Shown in pieces: positions 15,906-24,206 of a stretch of 64,000 nt of DNA. Location: positions 1 to 64,000 of the forward strand of contig NZ_JFZC01000004.1 in assembly GCF_000648615.1 (NCBI RefSeq), given 5' to 3'. The notes beneath the pieces were generated by a model. The model was not told where the DNA came from, made no database searches, and saw only the letters and a list, made by a program, of their open reading frames with translations. A program made the position numbers and the translations under genes. How positions within the stretch are numbered: the first letter of the stretch is position 1; each line of letters starts with the position of its first letter. Source of the DNA: Sporolactobacillus terrae DSM 11697. GTDB lineage: Bacteria > Bacillota > Bacilli > Bacillales > Sporolactobacillaceae.

Positions 15906-17456
15906 ATGCTGCTTATAGAAGCAAATGACGTATTTTTCTCATATGGAGATAAGCAAATTTATCAAGATATGAATTTCAGACTTATGGAAGGTGAACATAT
16001 TGCGCTTGTTGGTCATAATGGTGCTGGGAAGTCAACGTTCCTAAAGCTTTTGCTGGGCCAACTTCTGCCAGACAGTGGATCAATTAAGAAGCGACACAAT
16101 TTAAATATCGGTGTAATCGAGCAGCATTTACATTTTGAAAAAGAGAAAAGCATCTACGAAGTCTTGCAGGATGCATTTGGCGATTTGTTCAATGCGGAGC
16201 GAAAGATGAATGCATTAGCAATGAAAATGCAAGAGCAAGATGCAGATCCGGAATGGATCAATCAGTATGGAGAACTTCAAGAGAAGCTTATCACCAATGA
16301 CTTTTACACGATCGATGCGCGAATAAAGGAAATGGCAGATGGTTTAGGGCTGTCGGCAATCGGGTTAGAAAAGAAAATAAACCAATTGAGCGGTGGTCAG
16401 TTGACTAAATTGTGTTTGGCCAAACTGCTATTGGAGAATCCGGATATATTGCTTTTGGATGAACCAACAAACTACTTGGATGTTGGGCATATTCGTTGGT
16501 TGACCAACTATCTGAACACGTATTCTCATGCGTTTATTGTGATTTCTCACGATACGGAATTTTTGGACCAAATTGCTCAATTTGTCTATCACTTGGAAAA
16601 CCAGCGTCTCATTCGCTATGTGGGCAACTATCAAATGTTTGTCAAGCAACATGAAGCTCGACTGGAGCAACAGGAAATTGCTTTTCGCCAGCAGCAACGC
16701 GAGATTAAGAAACTGGAGACCTATATACAAAAGAATAAGGTCCGTGCTTCAACAGCGAAACAAGCCAAAAGCAGAGAGAAGCAATTGGACAAGATTGATC
16801 GACTGGATCCTCCGGCACAGCAGCGAAAACCGATTTTCCAATTCACAGTTGCAGGTCAGCCGGTCCGTGTTGTTTTCTCTGCGGAAAACCTTTATGTCGG
16901 CTATGACCGGCCACTGTTCCCGCCGATTAATTTAACCATCGAGCGTGGTGAGAAAGTTGCGCTCGTTGGCCATAACGGCATTGGAAAAACGACATTGATT
17001 CGTACCTTGCTCGGTGAACGAAAACCTTTGTCCGGAAGCGTTGTATCTGGTGATCGTGTTCTGCCTGGTTATTTTTCTCAGCTCTCTGCACCGCTTCATT
17101 TGACACCAATTGAATGGTTGAAGCAACAGTTTCCAGACCTTCCAGAACAAGTGCTTCGCCAGCATCTCGCTCAATGCGGTGTCTATGCAGAGCACATGCG
17201 CCAGCCAATGGATACACTGAGCGGAGGCGAAGAGACAAAAGTGAGAATCGGGCGATTAATGCTGCAAAAGAGCAATGTCCTTATTTTTGACGAACCGACC
17301 AATCACTTGGATGTTGACGCCAAGGCAGCGCTGAGTAAAGCGCTCAATGACTATGAAGGTACGGTTGTGGTTGTCAGCCATGAACCAAGTTTTTATGAAC
17401 AATGGATTACAAAAACCTTGAATGTTGAAGCATGGGCTAAAAGCAGTAAGCGATAA
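15906..17456 (+). CDS. ABC-F family ATPase, YfmM-like
   Basis: This 516-residue cytosolic protein has two ABC ATPase domains and no membrane segment. The first has Walker A GHNGAGKST (36-44), signature LSGGQLTK and Walker B LLLLDEPTNYLD. The second has GHNGIGKTT, LSGGEETKV and VLIFDEPTNHLD. Between them lies a Lys/Gln-rich helical linker (about residues 245-300) that in ABC-F proteins reaches the ribosomal peptidyl-transferase region. Sequence and C-terminus resemble Bacillus YfmM. ABC-F proteins rescue stalled ribosomes or protect them from antibiotics; which applies here is unknown. The leader organisation suggests induction by translation stress. GGGGAGTGAG precedes the ATG. Confidence 0.9.
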   Translation: MLLIEANDVFFSYGDKQIYQDMNFRLMEGEHIALVGHNGAGKSTFLKLLLGQLLPDSGSIKKRHNLNIGVIEQHLHFEKEKSIYEVLQDAFGDLFNAERKMNALAMKMQEQDADPEWINQYGELQEKLITNDFYTIDARIKEMADGLGLSAIGLEKKINQLSGGQLTKLCLAKLLLENPDILLLDEPTNYLDVGHIRWLTNYLNTYSHAFIVISHDTEFLDQIAQFVYHLENQRLIRYVGNYQMFVKQHEARLEQQEIAFRQQQREIKKLETYIQKNKVRASTAKQAKSREKQLDKIDRLDPPAQQRKPIFQFTVAGQPVRVVFSAENLYVGYDRPLFPPINLTIERGEKVALVGHNGIGKTTLIRTLLGERKPLSGSVVSGDRVLPGYFSQLSAPLHLTPIEWLKQQFPDLPEQVLRQHLAQCGVYAEHMRQPMDTLSGGEETKVRIGRLMLQKSNVLIFDEPTNHLDVDAKAALSKALNDYEGTVVVVSHEPSFYEQWITKTLNVEAWAKSSKR

Positions 17457-17564
17457 AATCATATTTCGTAGAACGGGCAGATAGCTGATGGCAAAAGCCG
17501 ATTCAGCAGCGGCATAAGGGACATATAGTACTAGAGAATATCCAATGAATTGAGGCGATCATGA

Positions 17565-17813
17565 ATGCCAAAACCATCCGCTTATTCTCAATGCTGCCAC
17601 ATGCTAAATCAACCCGTTGAAATTCGTTGTTATGATGGATCCATCCATCGGGGAATTCTCACACATGTTGACCGAACGAATGCTTATCTGCAAATGCCGG
17701 ACACGAATTCCACTTCAAATCCAGGATTGTTTCTCTGGGGAGGATATGGCTGGGGTTTCCCGGTCGCACTTGCATCCATTGCAGCAATACTGGCTCTCGG
17801 TTTTCTATGGTGA
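17565..17813 (+). CDS. Sm-like domain protein with C-terminal membrane helix
   Basis: This 82-residue protein has an N-terminal block MLNQPVEIRCYDGSIHRGILTHVDRTNAYLQMP that is clearly paralogous to residues 10-43 of the gene at 15061-15447. The C-terminal half is a Gly/Trp-rich turn followed by a hydrophobic helix (FPVALASIAAILALGFLW), so it may be membrane-anchored. GAGG lies 9 nt upstream of the start; an overlapping ATG four bases earlier is in another frame. It follows the ABC-F gene by 108 bp and ends at a terminator, so co-transcription is possible. Its function is unknown. Confidence 0.65.
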   Translation: MPKPSAYSQCCHMLNQPVEIRCYDGSIHRGILTHVDRTNAYLQMPDTNSTSNPGLFLWGGYGWGFPVALASIAAILALGFLW

Positions 17814-17829
17814 AGGAAAAGCGATCTGT

Positions 17830-17861
17830 AAAAAAGTTTCTCCAAGAGAGAAGCTTTTTTT
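17830..17861 (+). terminator. Terminator after the Sm-like gene
   Basis: AAAAAGTTTCTC pairs with GAGAAGCTTTTT and ends in a T run. Confidence 0.8.
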
Positions 17862-17992
17862 ATATGCAGAGAAACTGCTCTTGAATTGCCCGTGTTCCTG
17901 TTCAATGAATTTACAAGGTTATGCTTTTCAATCGAAAAATGTTATGCTGAAGCTTAGAATAAGTTGATTTGCTGAAACAGAGGTGATTCTCA

Positions 17993-18451
17993 GTGAACAA
18001 AACAGAAGCTATGGATTTATTGAAAAATAAGGGATATAAACATACGGATAAACGTGAAGATATTCTTGATCTATTTGAACAGAAAGGCGGATATCTCTCG
18101 GCGAAAGAAGTTCAACTTGCTTTGAAGGACAGTTATCCGGGTATCAGTTTTGACACCGTCTATCGTAATCTGTCGCTCTTTCGTGAATTAATGATCCTTG
18201 AAGAAACAGAGCTAGATGGTGAAAAGATCTATCAGTTCCATTGTACGGAGCACCACCACCATCACCTGATTTGCTTGAACTGTGGAAAAACACGGACGGT
18301 CGATGTCTGTCCGATGCAAGATTTATCGCAGATCGATCCTGAATTCCAAGTGACCGGTCATAAATTCGAAATCTATGGTTATTGCAAGGCATGTCAAAAG
18401 AAAATGTCGGGGGAACAAAGTCATGAGTCAACTTTAAGACCAAGAGCGTGA
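17993..18451 (+). CDS. zur: Zinc uptake regulator, Fur family
   Basis: This 152-residue protein aligns well with Bacillus Zur: KREDILDLFEQ, the winged-helix SFDTVYRNLSLF, the His-rich TEHHHHHLICL metal site, and two CxxC pairs (CLNC, CKAC) for structural zinc. It represses zinc-uptake genes when zinc is sufficient. The start is GTG with AGAGGTGA upstream. The C-terminal ~10 residues run past the family's usual end, and the last 31 bp overlap the convergent gene at 18421. No zinc transporter gene is adjacent. Confidence 0.9.
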   Translation: MNKTEAMDLLKNKGYKHTDKREDILDLFEQKGGYLSAKEVQLALKDSYPGISFDTVYRNLSLFRELMILEETELDGEKIYQFHCTEHHHHHLICLNCGKTRTVDVCPMQDLSQIDPEFQVTGHKFEIYGYCKACQKKMSGEQSHESTLRPRA

Positions 18452-18858
18452 TTGACCGTAAAGACTTGTTCAATGGTTTGCTGCAAACGAGAAGGGCAGT
18501 TCACGGCAATGATTACAAAAGCCGTTTGTTCCTTGAATGTTTTTGTATAACAAAAATTGATCAGTAAACCGAGTAAAAAACCGATCAAGCTGGACAGAAT
18601 TCCCCAGAAAATCGGTCCCAAAAGCATCCTAAACCCGATACTGGCTCCAACAACCCCAAAAATGGTCGCAAAAATAAAGCCTAGATCTGCTTTTTTCGTA
18701 CGGCCGTCCGCTTTAGAATCATGCTGAGATTGTAGGGACCTGGGCGGATCAAGAAAAAGACAATGTATGGACTCTCGTGTTAAGCCCTCTCGCTTAAGCG
18801 CCTGAAGTGAGAGCTCAACTTGCAGACCTGAACGGAATATGCCGATTACTGTTGCCAT
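18421..18858 (-). CDS. Two-helix membrane protein, stress-protein-like N-terminus
   Basis: This encodes a 145-residue protein from the ATG at 18858. The N-terminal VIGIFRSGLQVELSLQALKREGL resembles the ferredoxin-like start of small stress proteins (YflT type). Two hydrophobic, Gly-rich helices follow at about residues 65-105. A GTG further upstream is in frame, but AAGGTGG is better spaced for the ATG. The start lies inside the last codons of the upstream gene (13-bp overlap), so translation is probably coupled. The end overlaps convergent zur by 31 bp. Function unknown. Confidence 0.6.
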   Translation of the reverse strand: MATVIGIFRSGLQVELSLQALKREGLTRESIHCLFLDPPRSLQSQHDSKADGRTKKADLGFIFATIFGVVGASIGFRMLLGPIFWGILSSLIGFLLGLLINFCYTKTFKEQTAFVIIAVNCPSRLQQTIEQVFTVNHALGLKVDS

Positions 18859-19628
18859 TCGTGTGGGTCCCACCTTTGAAATAAAAAGTTTGAGTCAGAC
18901 GACCATTCTTTTTTTAAGTAAGCGCGTTGTTCCTTTTCAAAGAGTTGATTGATTTCAATAGCTTTGCAGTAGGCATCATAAGCAGAGCCAAAAATGACAG
19001 AAGGTAAGAAGAGCAGCCACTCAGGATTAAGCACTTTCATTGAATCGATGGCATGCCCGTCGATAAGCAATTGCAAGCTGTCTAACTCGTGACAGTTCAC
19101 ATAAATCATCACTGACCATATAAATAATGATAGCGCAGGAATGATGCGGCGAAGATAAAACTGACCGGCCCCCGGAAGCAGCGCCGACCAGGCAGCACCA
19201 ACCCAAGGCAGTTTTTTTTCCAAATAGTTCATTCCAAAAGTATGAATGGTGAGCATAGGCACATGTACTGGGCTTTTTTGCATCAATGCATTTTGTCCAT
19301 TTATACTTATTGCAGAATGATAACTGTCCCAAATACTAAAAAAATAGAAGGGGATATAAATAAGCGCCCATTGTGCGTTTAAATCGATTTTGGCTTTATC
19401 AAATTCGCCGATAAACGTATCAACCATTGCCGAATTTAAGTTGGCGTGATAATTGATTATAATCTCAAATAAAAAAAGAATAAAGCCTTTTAAATGCAGA
19501 TCAAGCAGCATATGTCCCAAACCAGGCAACGCAGCAGACCACCATGCGATCACAATAGGCGGTTTGTGACAGAGTACGGTTTGTCCCCAAAAGTTTAATT
19601 CTGCTTTGGCTCGTCTTCTCTTCATCAT
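18846..19628 (-). CDS. Membrane protein with duplicated hydrophobic module
   Basis: This 260-residue protein contains the same module twice: AALPGLGHMLLDLHLKGFILFLFEIIIN (about 32-60) and SALLPGAGQFYLRRIIPALSLFIWSVMIY (about 148-176). Each is followed by a further helix and a W/FD-AY/YxxA motif (IWDSYHSAI, AYDAYCKAI). This indicates internal gene duplication, with about 5-6 membrane segments in total. The PGxGxxYL motif recalls TM2-like and sporulation-associated membrane proteins. It is the first gene of a pair with 18421-18858. No function is assigned. Confidence 0.7.
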   Translation of the reverse strand: MMKRRRAKAELNFWGQTVLCHKPPIVIAWWSAALPGLGHMLLDLHLKGFILFLFEIIINYHANLNSAMVDTFIGEFDKAKIDLNAQWALIYIPFYFFSIWDSYHSAISINGQNALMQKSPVHVPMLTIHTFGMNYLEKKLPWVGAAWSALLPGAGQFYLRRIIPALSLFIWSVMIYVNCHELDSLQLLIDGHAIDSMKVLNPEWLLFLPSVIFGSAYDAYCKAIEINQLFEKEQRAYLKKEWSSDSNFLFQRWDPHEWQQ

Positions 19629-19774
19629 TAAGCTCCAATCGCGCTTACAGGTATTGACCTATTTTGCCTAGATGGGAGTAGTGTTCCACCGGCTTGGGTG
19701 ATTCATGCAGACAAAGCAGAGTTTTGAAACCATTTGCAGATAAAGGAAAGAACTATTCTTGAATTTTTTAAATA

Positions 19775-19803
19775 TTGACAAAGTATCTTTTGACGAATAT
19801 ACT
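19775..19803 (+). promoter_or_regulatory. Strong sigma-A promoter of the DUF3870 gene
   Basis: The boxes are TTGACA, 17 bp, TATACT, near consensus. The transcript would start near 19810 with a ~90-nt leader. Confidence 0.75.
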
Positions 19804-19825
19804 TGAACTGTTCCTTAAGCTTTCT

Positions 19826-19870
19826 TAATTGAAGAATCCGAAAGTAACCGCTTGTCGGCCACTTCAATTA
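19826..19870 (+). other. Leader hairpin before the DUF3870 gene
   Basis: TAATTGAAG (19826-19834) pairs perfectly with CTTCAATTA (19862-19870), enclosing a 27-nt loop. It ends 11 nt before the GAGGAAGG ribosome binding site. It may be a 5' stabiliser or regulatory structure. Confidence 0.45.
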
Positions 19871-19899
19871 GCTGAATCCTATTGAGGAAGGACTTTTTT

Positions 19900-20232
19900 A
19901 TGACATACCCTGGAGATACAATATATTTGATCGGTGATGCAAAATCCTCCCAGAAGAACCCGATTACTTTTCAGTACAGTCAGTTCTTTATCGGACTCGT
20001 TGTTGATCCGACTAATGGAAGAATTATTGATGCAGATTGTTCAGCAACCATTAAACTGACGTCACGATTTGTACGCTCTTTGCTTATGGGGCGTTTCATG
20101 GACGATCCGAATGTTCTCAATGAGATTGAGAAACGCTATTTTGGCTCATCGCAAAAAGCACTGATCGTTGCTTTTGGTGATGCGCTTAAGAAATTCAAAC
20201 AGTATCAAAGCGACGTTGCTTTGTCTAAATAA
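19900..20232 (+). CDS. DUF3870 family protein
   Basis: This encodes a 110-residue soluble protein. The opening TYPGDTIYLIGDAKSSQKNPI, then FFIGLVVDPTNGRIIDADCS and VEKRYFGSSQKAL-like segments, fit the DUF3870 family, which carries an invariant Cys (C51) in the DADC motif. The role is unknown; in other Firmicutes members often sit beside amino-acid or peptide catabolic genes (recollection). Here it precedes the murein-peptide operon but is separated from it by a terminator. The TTG used by a longer reading lies inside the ribosome binding site, so the ATG at 19900 is the start. Confidence 0.75.
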   Translation: MTYPGDTIYLIGDAKSSQKNPITFQYSQFFIGLVVDPTNGRIIDADCSATIKLTSRFVRSLLMGRFMDDPNVLNEIEKRYFGSSQKALIVAFGDALKKFKQYQSDVALSK

Positions 20233-20238
20233 GCCTAG

Positions 20239-20282
20239 ACAAAATCCAGTTCACCCAATTAGTGGGACTGGATTTTGTTTTT
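20239..20282 (+). terminator. Terminator after the DUF3870 gene
   Basis: ACAAAATCCAGT and ACTGGATTTTGT form a 12-bp stem followed by TTT. Read-through would reach the ldcA-ykfBC operon, for which no separate promoter is obvious. Confidence 0.85.
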
Positions 20283-20311
20283 TATCACTATCTTTTGAAA
20301 GGGGTGTACAC

Positions 20312-21229
20312 ATGATCATTCCAAGTCGTTTATTTGAAGGCGATACAATTGGTGTAATCAGTCCAGCTGGATCACCGAATAGAGAACGTTTGGCCGTAGG
20401 GACTGAATGGCTTAAGCAACTCGGATTTCATGTCCGTTTAGGTACTGGAAGCACGAAAAAATATGGCTATCTTGCCGGTTCTGATGATGAGCGGCTTGAC
20501 GATTTTCACACGATGTTTGCAGATGATTCGGTTCGGGCAATTATCTGTTCCCGAGGGGGGTACGGTTGTGCACGTTTTGCCGAGCGTATCGACTATGAAT
20601 TGGTGCGAAGCCATCCAAAGGTGTTTTGGGGGTACAGCGATATTACTTACCTACATACGGCCATTCGACAAAAAACAGGATTAGTGACCTTTCATGGTCC
20701 AATGCTTGCGTCTGACTTGGGCGATCCTGATGCGCCTTTGCTTTCAAAACAGTTATTTTCCCAGCTTTTTCAGCCGATGTCGCTACGCTACGATGAGCAT
20801 TTATCTCCACTAGCGTGCATCAGTGCAGGCAGCAGCGAAGGAAAACTGGTCGGCGGAAACTTATCGCTGCTCGTGAGTTCACTAGGAACGCCTTTTGAAA
20901 TCGATACGAAGGGCAATTTATTGCTCATTGAGGATATCGGCGAAGCGCCTTATCGGGTCGACAGTATGCTGAATCAGCTCCGTTTGTCCGGAAAACTAAA
21001 CCAAGCGGCCGGTTTTGTCATCGGCGATTTTCATCAAAAAAATTCGGATGATCCGGACAGCTTGACCTATCAGGAGGTTTTTCATACCTACTTAGGCGGA
21101 TTAGGAAAACCGGCTGTCAGTGGGTTCTTGATCGGTCACTGCGCGCCGAATTTCTCCGTACCGCTCGGTGTCGATGCGCTTCTTGATGCGGACAGAAAAC
21201 AATTATGGATTCAGCCTGGCGTTATGTAA
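20312..21229 (+). CDS. LD-carboxypeptidase (MccF/LdcA, YkfA-like)
   Basis: This 305-residue cytosolic S66-family peptidase removes D-Ala from murein tetrapeptide or related peptides. The catalytic serine is in CSRGGYGCARF, the glutamate in LIEDIGEAPYRVD and the histidine in IGHCAPNFSVP. The start is ATG with AAAGGGG, 8 nt upstream; longer readings extend into the preceding terminator. It is the first of four genes on one strand (peptidase, epimerase, NlpC/P60 endopeptidase, serine hydrolase), matching the Bacillus ykfABC order. This implies murein-peptide recycling. Confidence 0.88.
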   Translation: MIIPSRLFEGDTIGVISPAGSPNRERLAVGTEWLKQLGFHVRLGTGSTKKYGYLAGSDDERLDDFHTMFADDSVRAIICSRGGYGCARFAERIDYELVRSHPKVFWGYSDITYLHTAIRQKTGLVTFHGPMLASDLGDPDAPLLSKQLFSQLFQPMSLRYDEHLSPLACISAGSSEGKLVGGNLSLLVSSLGTPFEIDTKGNLLLIEDIGEAPYRVDSMLNQLRLSGKLNQAAGFVIGDFHQKNSDDPDSLTYQEVFHTYLGGLGKPAVSGFLIGHCAPNFSVPLGVDALLDADRKQLWIQPGVM

Positions 21230-21275
21230 GCACGAATGGAAACGGTTGGACGTGTCACGTGAAAGGATGAAAAGT

Positions 21276-22358
21276 GTGAAAATCATTGATATACAAACGA
21301 AAAAACTGTCAATCCCGCTCATTAAACCTTTTAAAACAGCACTGCGTACAGTGAATACTGCAGAAAGCATTATCGTAATGATTTTCTGTGACGATGGGAC
21401 AGTGGGATTCGGCGAAGCCCCTCCAACACATGTGATCAGCGGCGATAGTTTGGCAAGTATCGATTATGCGGTAAAGCATGTAATCGGTCCACTTATGATC
21501 GGCATGTCGATTGAACAAAAAGAAAGAATCAACCGCGTGATTAACCAAGCCATGATACACAATACTAGCGCCAAGGCAGCGCTCGATATCGCCGTCTACG
21601 ATTGTCTTGCTAAAAGAGCAGGGCTTCCGCTTTACCAGCTGTTAGGTGGCAACAGCAACCAGCTCGAAACGGACTTTACAGTCAGTGTGAACCCTGTTAA
21701 TGAGATGGTACAGGATGCCCTAGATTATGTAGAAAAAGGGTTTAAAACACTAAAAATAAAAGTTGGTAACGCGACAATTGCAGAGGATCTTGAACGCGTC
21801 AAAGCTTTGCGGCAAGCAGTTGGTGATCAAATAAAATTAAGACTCGATGCGAATCAAGGCTGGAATGCAAAAGAAGCAGTGTACGCCATTCACCATATGG
21901 AAGATATGGGATTAGCCATTGAACTGGTTGAGCAGCCCGTACCCGCCGCTGATTTTGAGGGAATGAAGTTCATTACGGAGCATGTGGATACATTGATCAT
22001 GGCTGATGAAAGTATCTTCAGTCCCACCGATTGTGCACGCTTATTGGCAATGCACGGCTGCGACATTGTTAATATTAAGTTAATGAAGGCAAGCGGTATC
22101 ACCGGAGCAGAGAAAATTAACACACTTGCCGAAGCTTATGGAGTCGAATGTATGATCGGCTGCATGGTAGAATCCAACGTTGCGATTTCTGCAGCATGCC
22201 ATTTTGCAGCTGCAAAAGCCAACGTTACGCGCTGCGATTTGGATACCCCGCTGATGTTCGCTGAAAATCCAGTTGCCGGCGGCGTTGAATATAAGCATAA
22301 TTGTATTTTGCTTCCGGACCATCCCGGACTCGGAATCAGCAGTGTTCAAACTAACTGA
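21276..22358 (+). CDS. ykfB: L-Ala-D/L-Glu epimerase (YkfB-like)
   Basis: This 360-residue enolase-superfamily enzyme epimerises L-Ala-D-Glu to L-Ala-L-Glu so that ordinary peptidases can finish the job. The acid/base lysines are visible in LKIKVG and NIKLMK. Metal ligands lie in RLDANQGW, ELVEQPV and ADESIF, the order expected of the dipeptide epimerase/muconate cycloisomerase group. The start is GTG 21276 with GAAAGGATGA upstream, 46 bp after the carboxypeptidase gene. OSBS or NAAAR activity is the main alternative, but the operon favours dipeptide epimerase. Confidence 0.88.
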   Translation: MKIIDIQTKKLSIPLIKPFKTALRTVNTAESIIVMIFCDDGTVGFGEAPPTHVISGDSLASIDYAVKHVIGPLMIGMSIEQKERINRVINQAMIHNTSAKAALDIAVYDCLAKRAGLPLYQLLGGNSNQLETDFTVSVNPVNEMVQDALDYVEKGFKTLKIKVGNATIAEDLERVKALRQAVGDQIKLRLDANQGWNAKEAVYAIHHMEDMGLAIELVEQPVPAADFEGMKFITEHVDTLIMADESIFSPTDCARLLAMHGCDIVNIKLMKASGITGAEKINTLAEAYGVECMIGCMVESNVAISAACHFAAAKANVTRCDLDTPLMFAENPVAGGVEYKHNCILLPDHPGLGISSVQTN

Positions 22359-22371
22359 TGGAGGAAGTTGC

Positions 22372-23268
22372 ATGAAAAAGAGAAGAACAGCCGTTCCGGT
22401 TGCAACGATCTGGTCCACACCCGAATCGATCCGATCGATTGACCAACCGGCATTTCGAGAAGATCCGGATATGACGGAATGGTTGGATCAAATGAGTCGC
22501 GATGAGACGATTGCGCTTTGCCGTGAAAAGAGAATTCAGACTCAAGTCCTATTTGGTGAAGAGATCATCATTGAGTCGGTGAAGGGGACATGGGCGAAAG
22601 TATGCATCCCAAGTCAAGCCACGTTTAAGGATCAACGTGGCTATCCTGGCTGGATGCCGCTGAATCAGTCTGTGAGTTCAGAGATGACAGAAAATAAAAA
22701 GAAGATTATGGTTCAAAGCAAGTCCGCCTCTTTTTATGCTCTGATCCAAGAGAAAAGGTTTGATTTAAGCTTTTCTGTTTTTTTGCCGCTAATCGATGAT
22801 TCAGAGTCCGTTGTTAAAGTGGATAGCCCAATTGGGCCCGGGCTGTTACAGAAGCAAGATGTGCTCATGCCGGATCAGCAACATCGGCAAAGCGGCGAAG
22901 AGATCGTCAATAATGCTGTTCGTTTTCTGGAACTTCCCTACCTATGGGCAGGAATGAGCGCTTATGGATTTGATTGCTCAGGTTTCAGCTATACACTTTT
23001 GCGTGCAGGCGGTTATCTTATTCCGCGTGATGCCGATGATCAAGCCGTTTGCGGTAGCGCTATACCGATTGAAGCCGCCTTGCCCGGGGACCTGCTTTTT
23101 TTTGCCTATGAGAATGGAAAGGGTGCTGTTCATCATGTGGGCATCTATGATGGCAACGGAAGAATGATCCATTCGCCAACACCTGGCACAATCCTCAGCA
23201 TTACGGAATTAAAAGGAACGAAATATGAACGGGAATTATGTGCCGTTCGCAGATATTGGAATGAGTAA
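22372..23268 (+). CDS. ykfC: Gamma-D-glutamyl-L-diamino acid endopeptidase (YkfC-like, NlpC/P60)
   Basis: The protein has 298 residues, the length of Bacillus YkfC. SH3-like N-terminal domains (WAKVCIPSQA..., GYPGWMPLNQ) are followed by an NlpC/P60 domain from about residue 180 with catalytic Cys in FDCSGF and histidines in HHVGIY and MIHSP. There is no signal peptide, so it acts inside the cell on imported murein peptides, releasing L-Ala-gamma-D-Glu. It starts 13 bp after ykfB with GGAGGAAG. Confidence 0.9.
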   Translation: MKKRRTAVPVATIWSTPESIRSIDQPAFREDPDMTEWLDQMSRDETIALCREKRIQTQVLFGEEIIIESVKGTWAKVCIPSQATFKDQRGYPGWMPLNQSVSSEMTENKKKIMVQSKSASFYALIQEKRFDLSFSVFLPLIDDSESVVKVDSPIGPGLLQKQDVLMPDQQHRQSGEEIVNNAVRFLELPYLWAGMSAYGFDCSGFSYTLLRAGGYLIPRDADDQAVCGSAIPIEAALPGDLLFFAYENGKGAVHHVGIYDGNGRMIHSPTPGTILSITELKGTKYERELCAVRRYWNE

Positions 23269-23309
23269 ATCAAGTTCGCATCCAGGAGCACTGAAAGGGG
23301 GACACGTCA

Positions 23310-24125
23310 TTGGTTGTATTGAACGATCAATTACATAAGGATCTTATGAAAATTGTGCGCCTGCACGAGGATCAGATTTCAGTTGCTGCCGAGGGGTCCG
23401 ATGGATTTTCATTTACGTATCAAGCCGGCATGCCAATGATGTCCGCAAGTCTGATCAAATTGCCGATTCTGCTTTACGCATTTAAAGAAAGGGATCGTCA
23501 TAAAAAGCTGTTCGAACAGGTTGTCCGCTTTGATCACCAGCAGATTGTCGGTGGTTCCGGCGTTCTTCAAATTCTCTCATCAAGAGAATGGAAACTGAGC
23601 GATCTTTTGGCGCTAATGATCAACGTATCCGATAATACGGCAACGAATTTAATGATCGACTTTTTTGGGATCAGTAATCTGCAGAAATGGGTAAGGGATC
23701 AAGGATTTCTTGAAACCAAGATTGAACGCAAATTGATGGATGAGGCCGCCCAAAAAGAAGGGCGGACGAACTGGATCAGTGCGCGCGATGCGAATAGAAT
23801 GATTCAGCAAATATTTATTGGAAGCGGCGCTCTTCCAAAAGAAGCACAATCATGGCTGTTAAAACAACAATTCAGATATAAATTGTCTGGGTTGTTCGAT
23901 GAGAAAGATCAGCCGGTTGCCGTTTACAACAAGACGGGCGAGATGGAAGCAATTGACCATGATGCCGGATTTTTTGTTTATCAAAAGCATTCAATGGCAG
24001 TTACGGTCATGACAAGTGGCTTTTTAAACCGTCAGGCGGCCTTGTTTGCCATACAAAACATCGGTATGCATGTGCAGAACTACCTGATCAACGTCGCACA
24101 GGCACAAGCCGAGTCGCTGGAATGA
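23310..24125 (+). CDS. Cytosolic class A beta-lactamase-like serine hydrolase
   Basis: This 271-residue protein has the penicillin-recognising fold motifs in order: SxxK in SASLIKLP, SDN in NVSDNTATN and KTG in VYNKTGEM. No signal peptide is present, so it is unlikely to be a secreted resistance enzyme. Position as the fourth gene of the murein-peptide operon suggests action on muropeptides or another D-amino-acid amide or ester. The start is TTG, with AAAGGGGG about 9 nt upstream. The substrate is unknown. Confidence 0.82.
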   Translation: MVVLNDQLHKDLMKIVRLHEDQISVAAEGSDGFSFTYQAGMPMMSASLIKLPILLYAFKERDRHKKLFEQVVRFDHQQIVGGSGVLQILSSREWKLSDLLALMINVSDNTATNLMIDFFGISNLQKWVRDQGFLETKIERKLMDEAAQKEGRTNWISARDANRMIQQIFIGSGALPKEAQSWLLKQQFRYKLSGLFDEKDQPVAVYNKTGEMEAIDHDAGFFVYQKHSMAVTVMTSGFLNRQAALFAIQNIGMHVQNYLINVAQAQAESLE

Positions 24126-24140
24126 ACCCTATTCCTTTTA

Positions 24141-24169
24141 TTGACAAACTTTGGAAGTCACTATAAAAT
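24141..24169 (+). promoter_or_regulatory. Promoter upstream of a terminator, before nadE
   Basis: The boxes are TTGACA, 17 bp, TAAAAT. If active it would make a ~60-nt RNA ending at 24234, or a leader for nadE by read-through. Confidence 0.55.
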
Positions 24170-24206
24170 AAAAATAATTGTTTAAAAAGCATGGACTTTG
24201 ATGATC

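Noticed and set aside
23310-24125. Secreted beta-lactamase (resistance gene)
   Set aside because: The active-site motifs are present but there is no signal peptide, and the gene lies in a murein-peptide operon.
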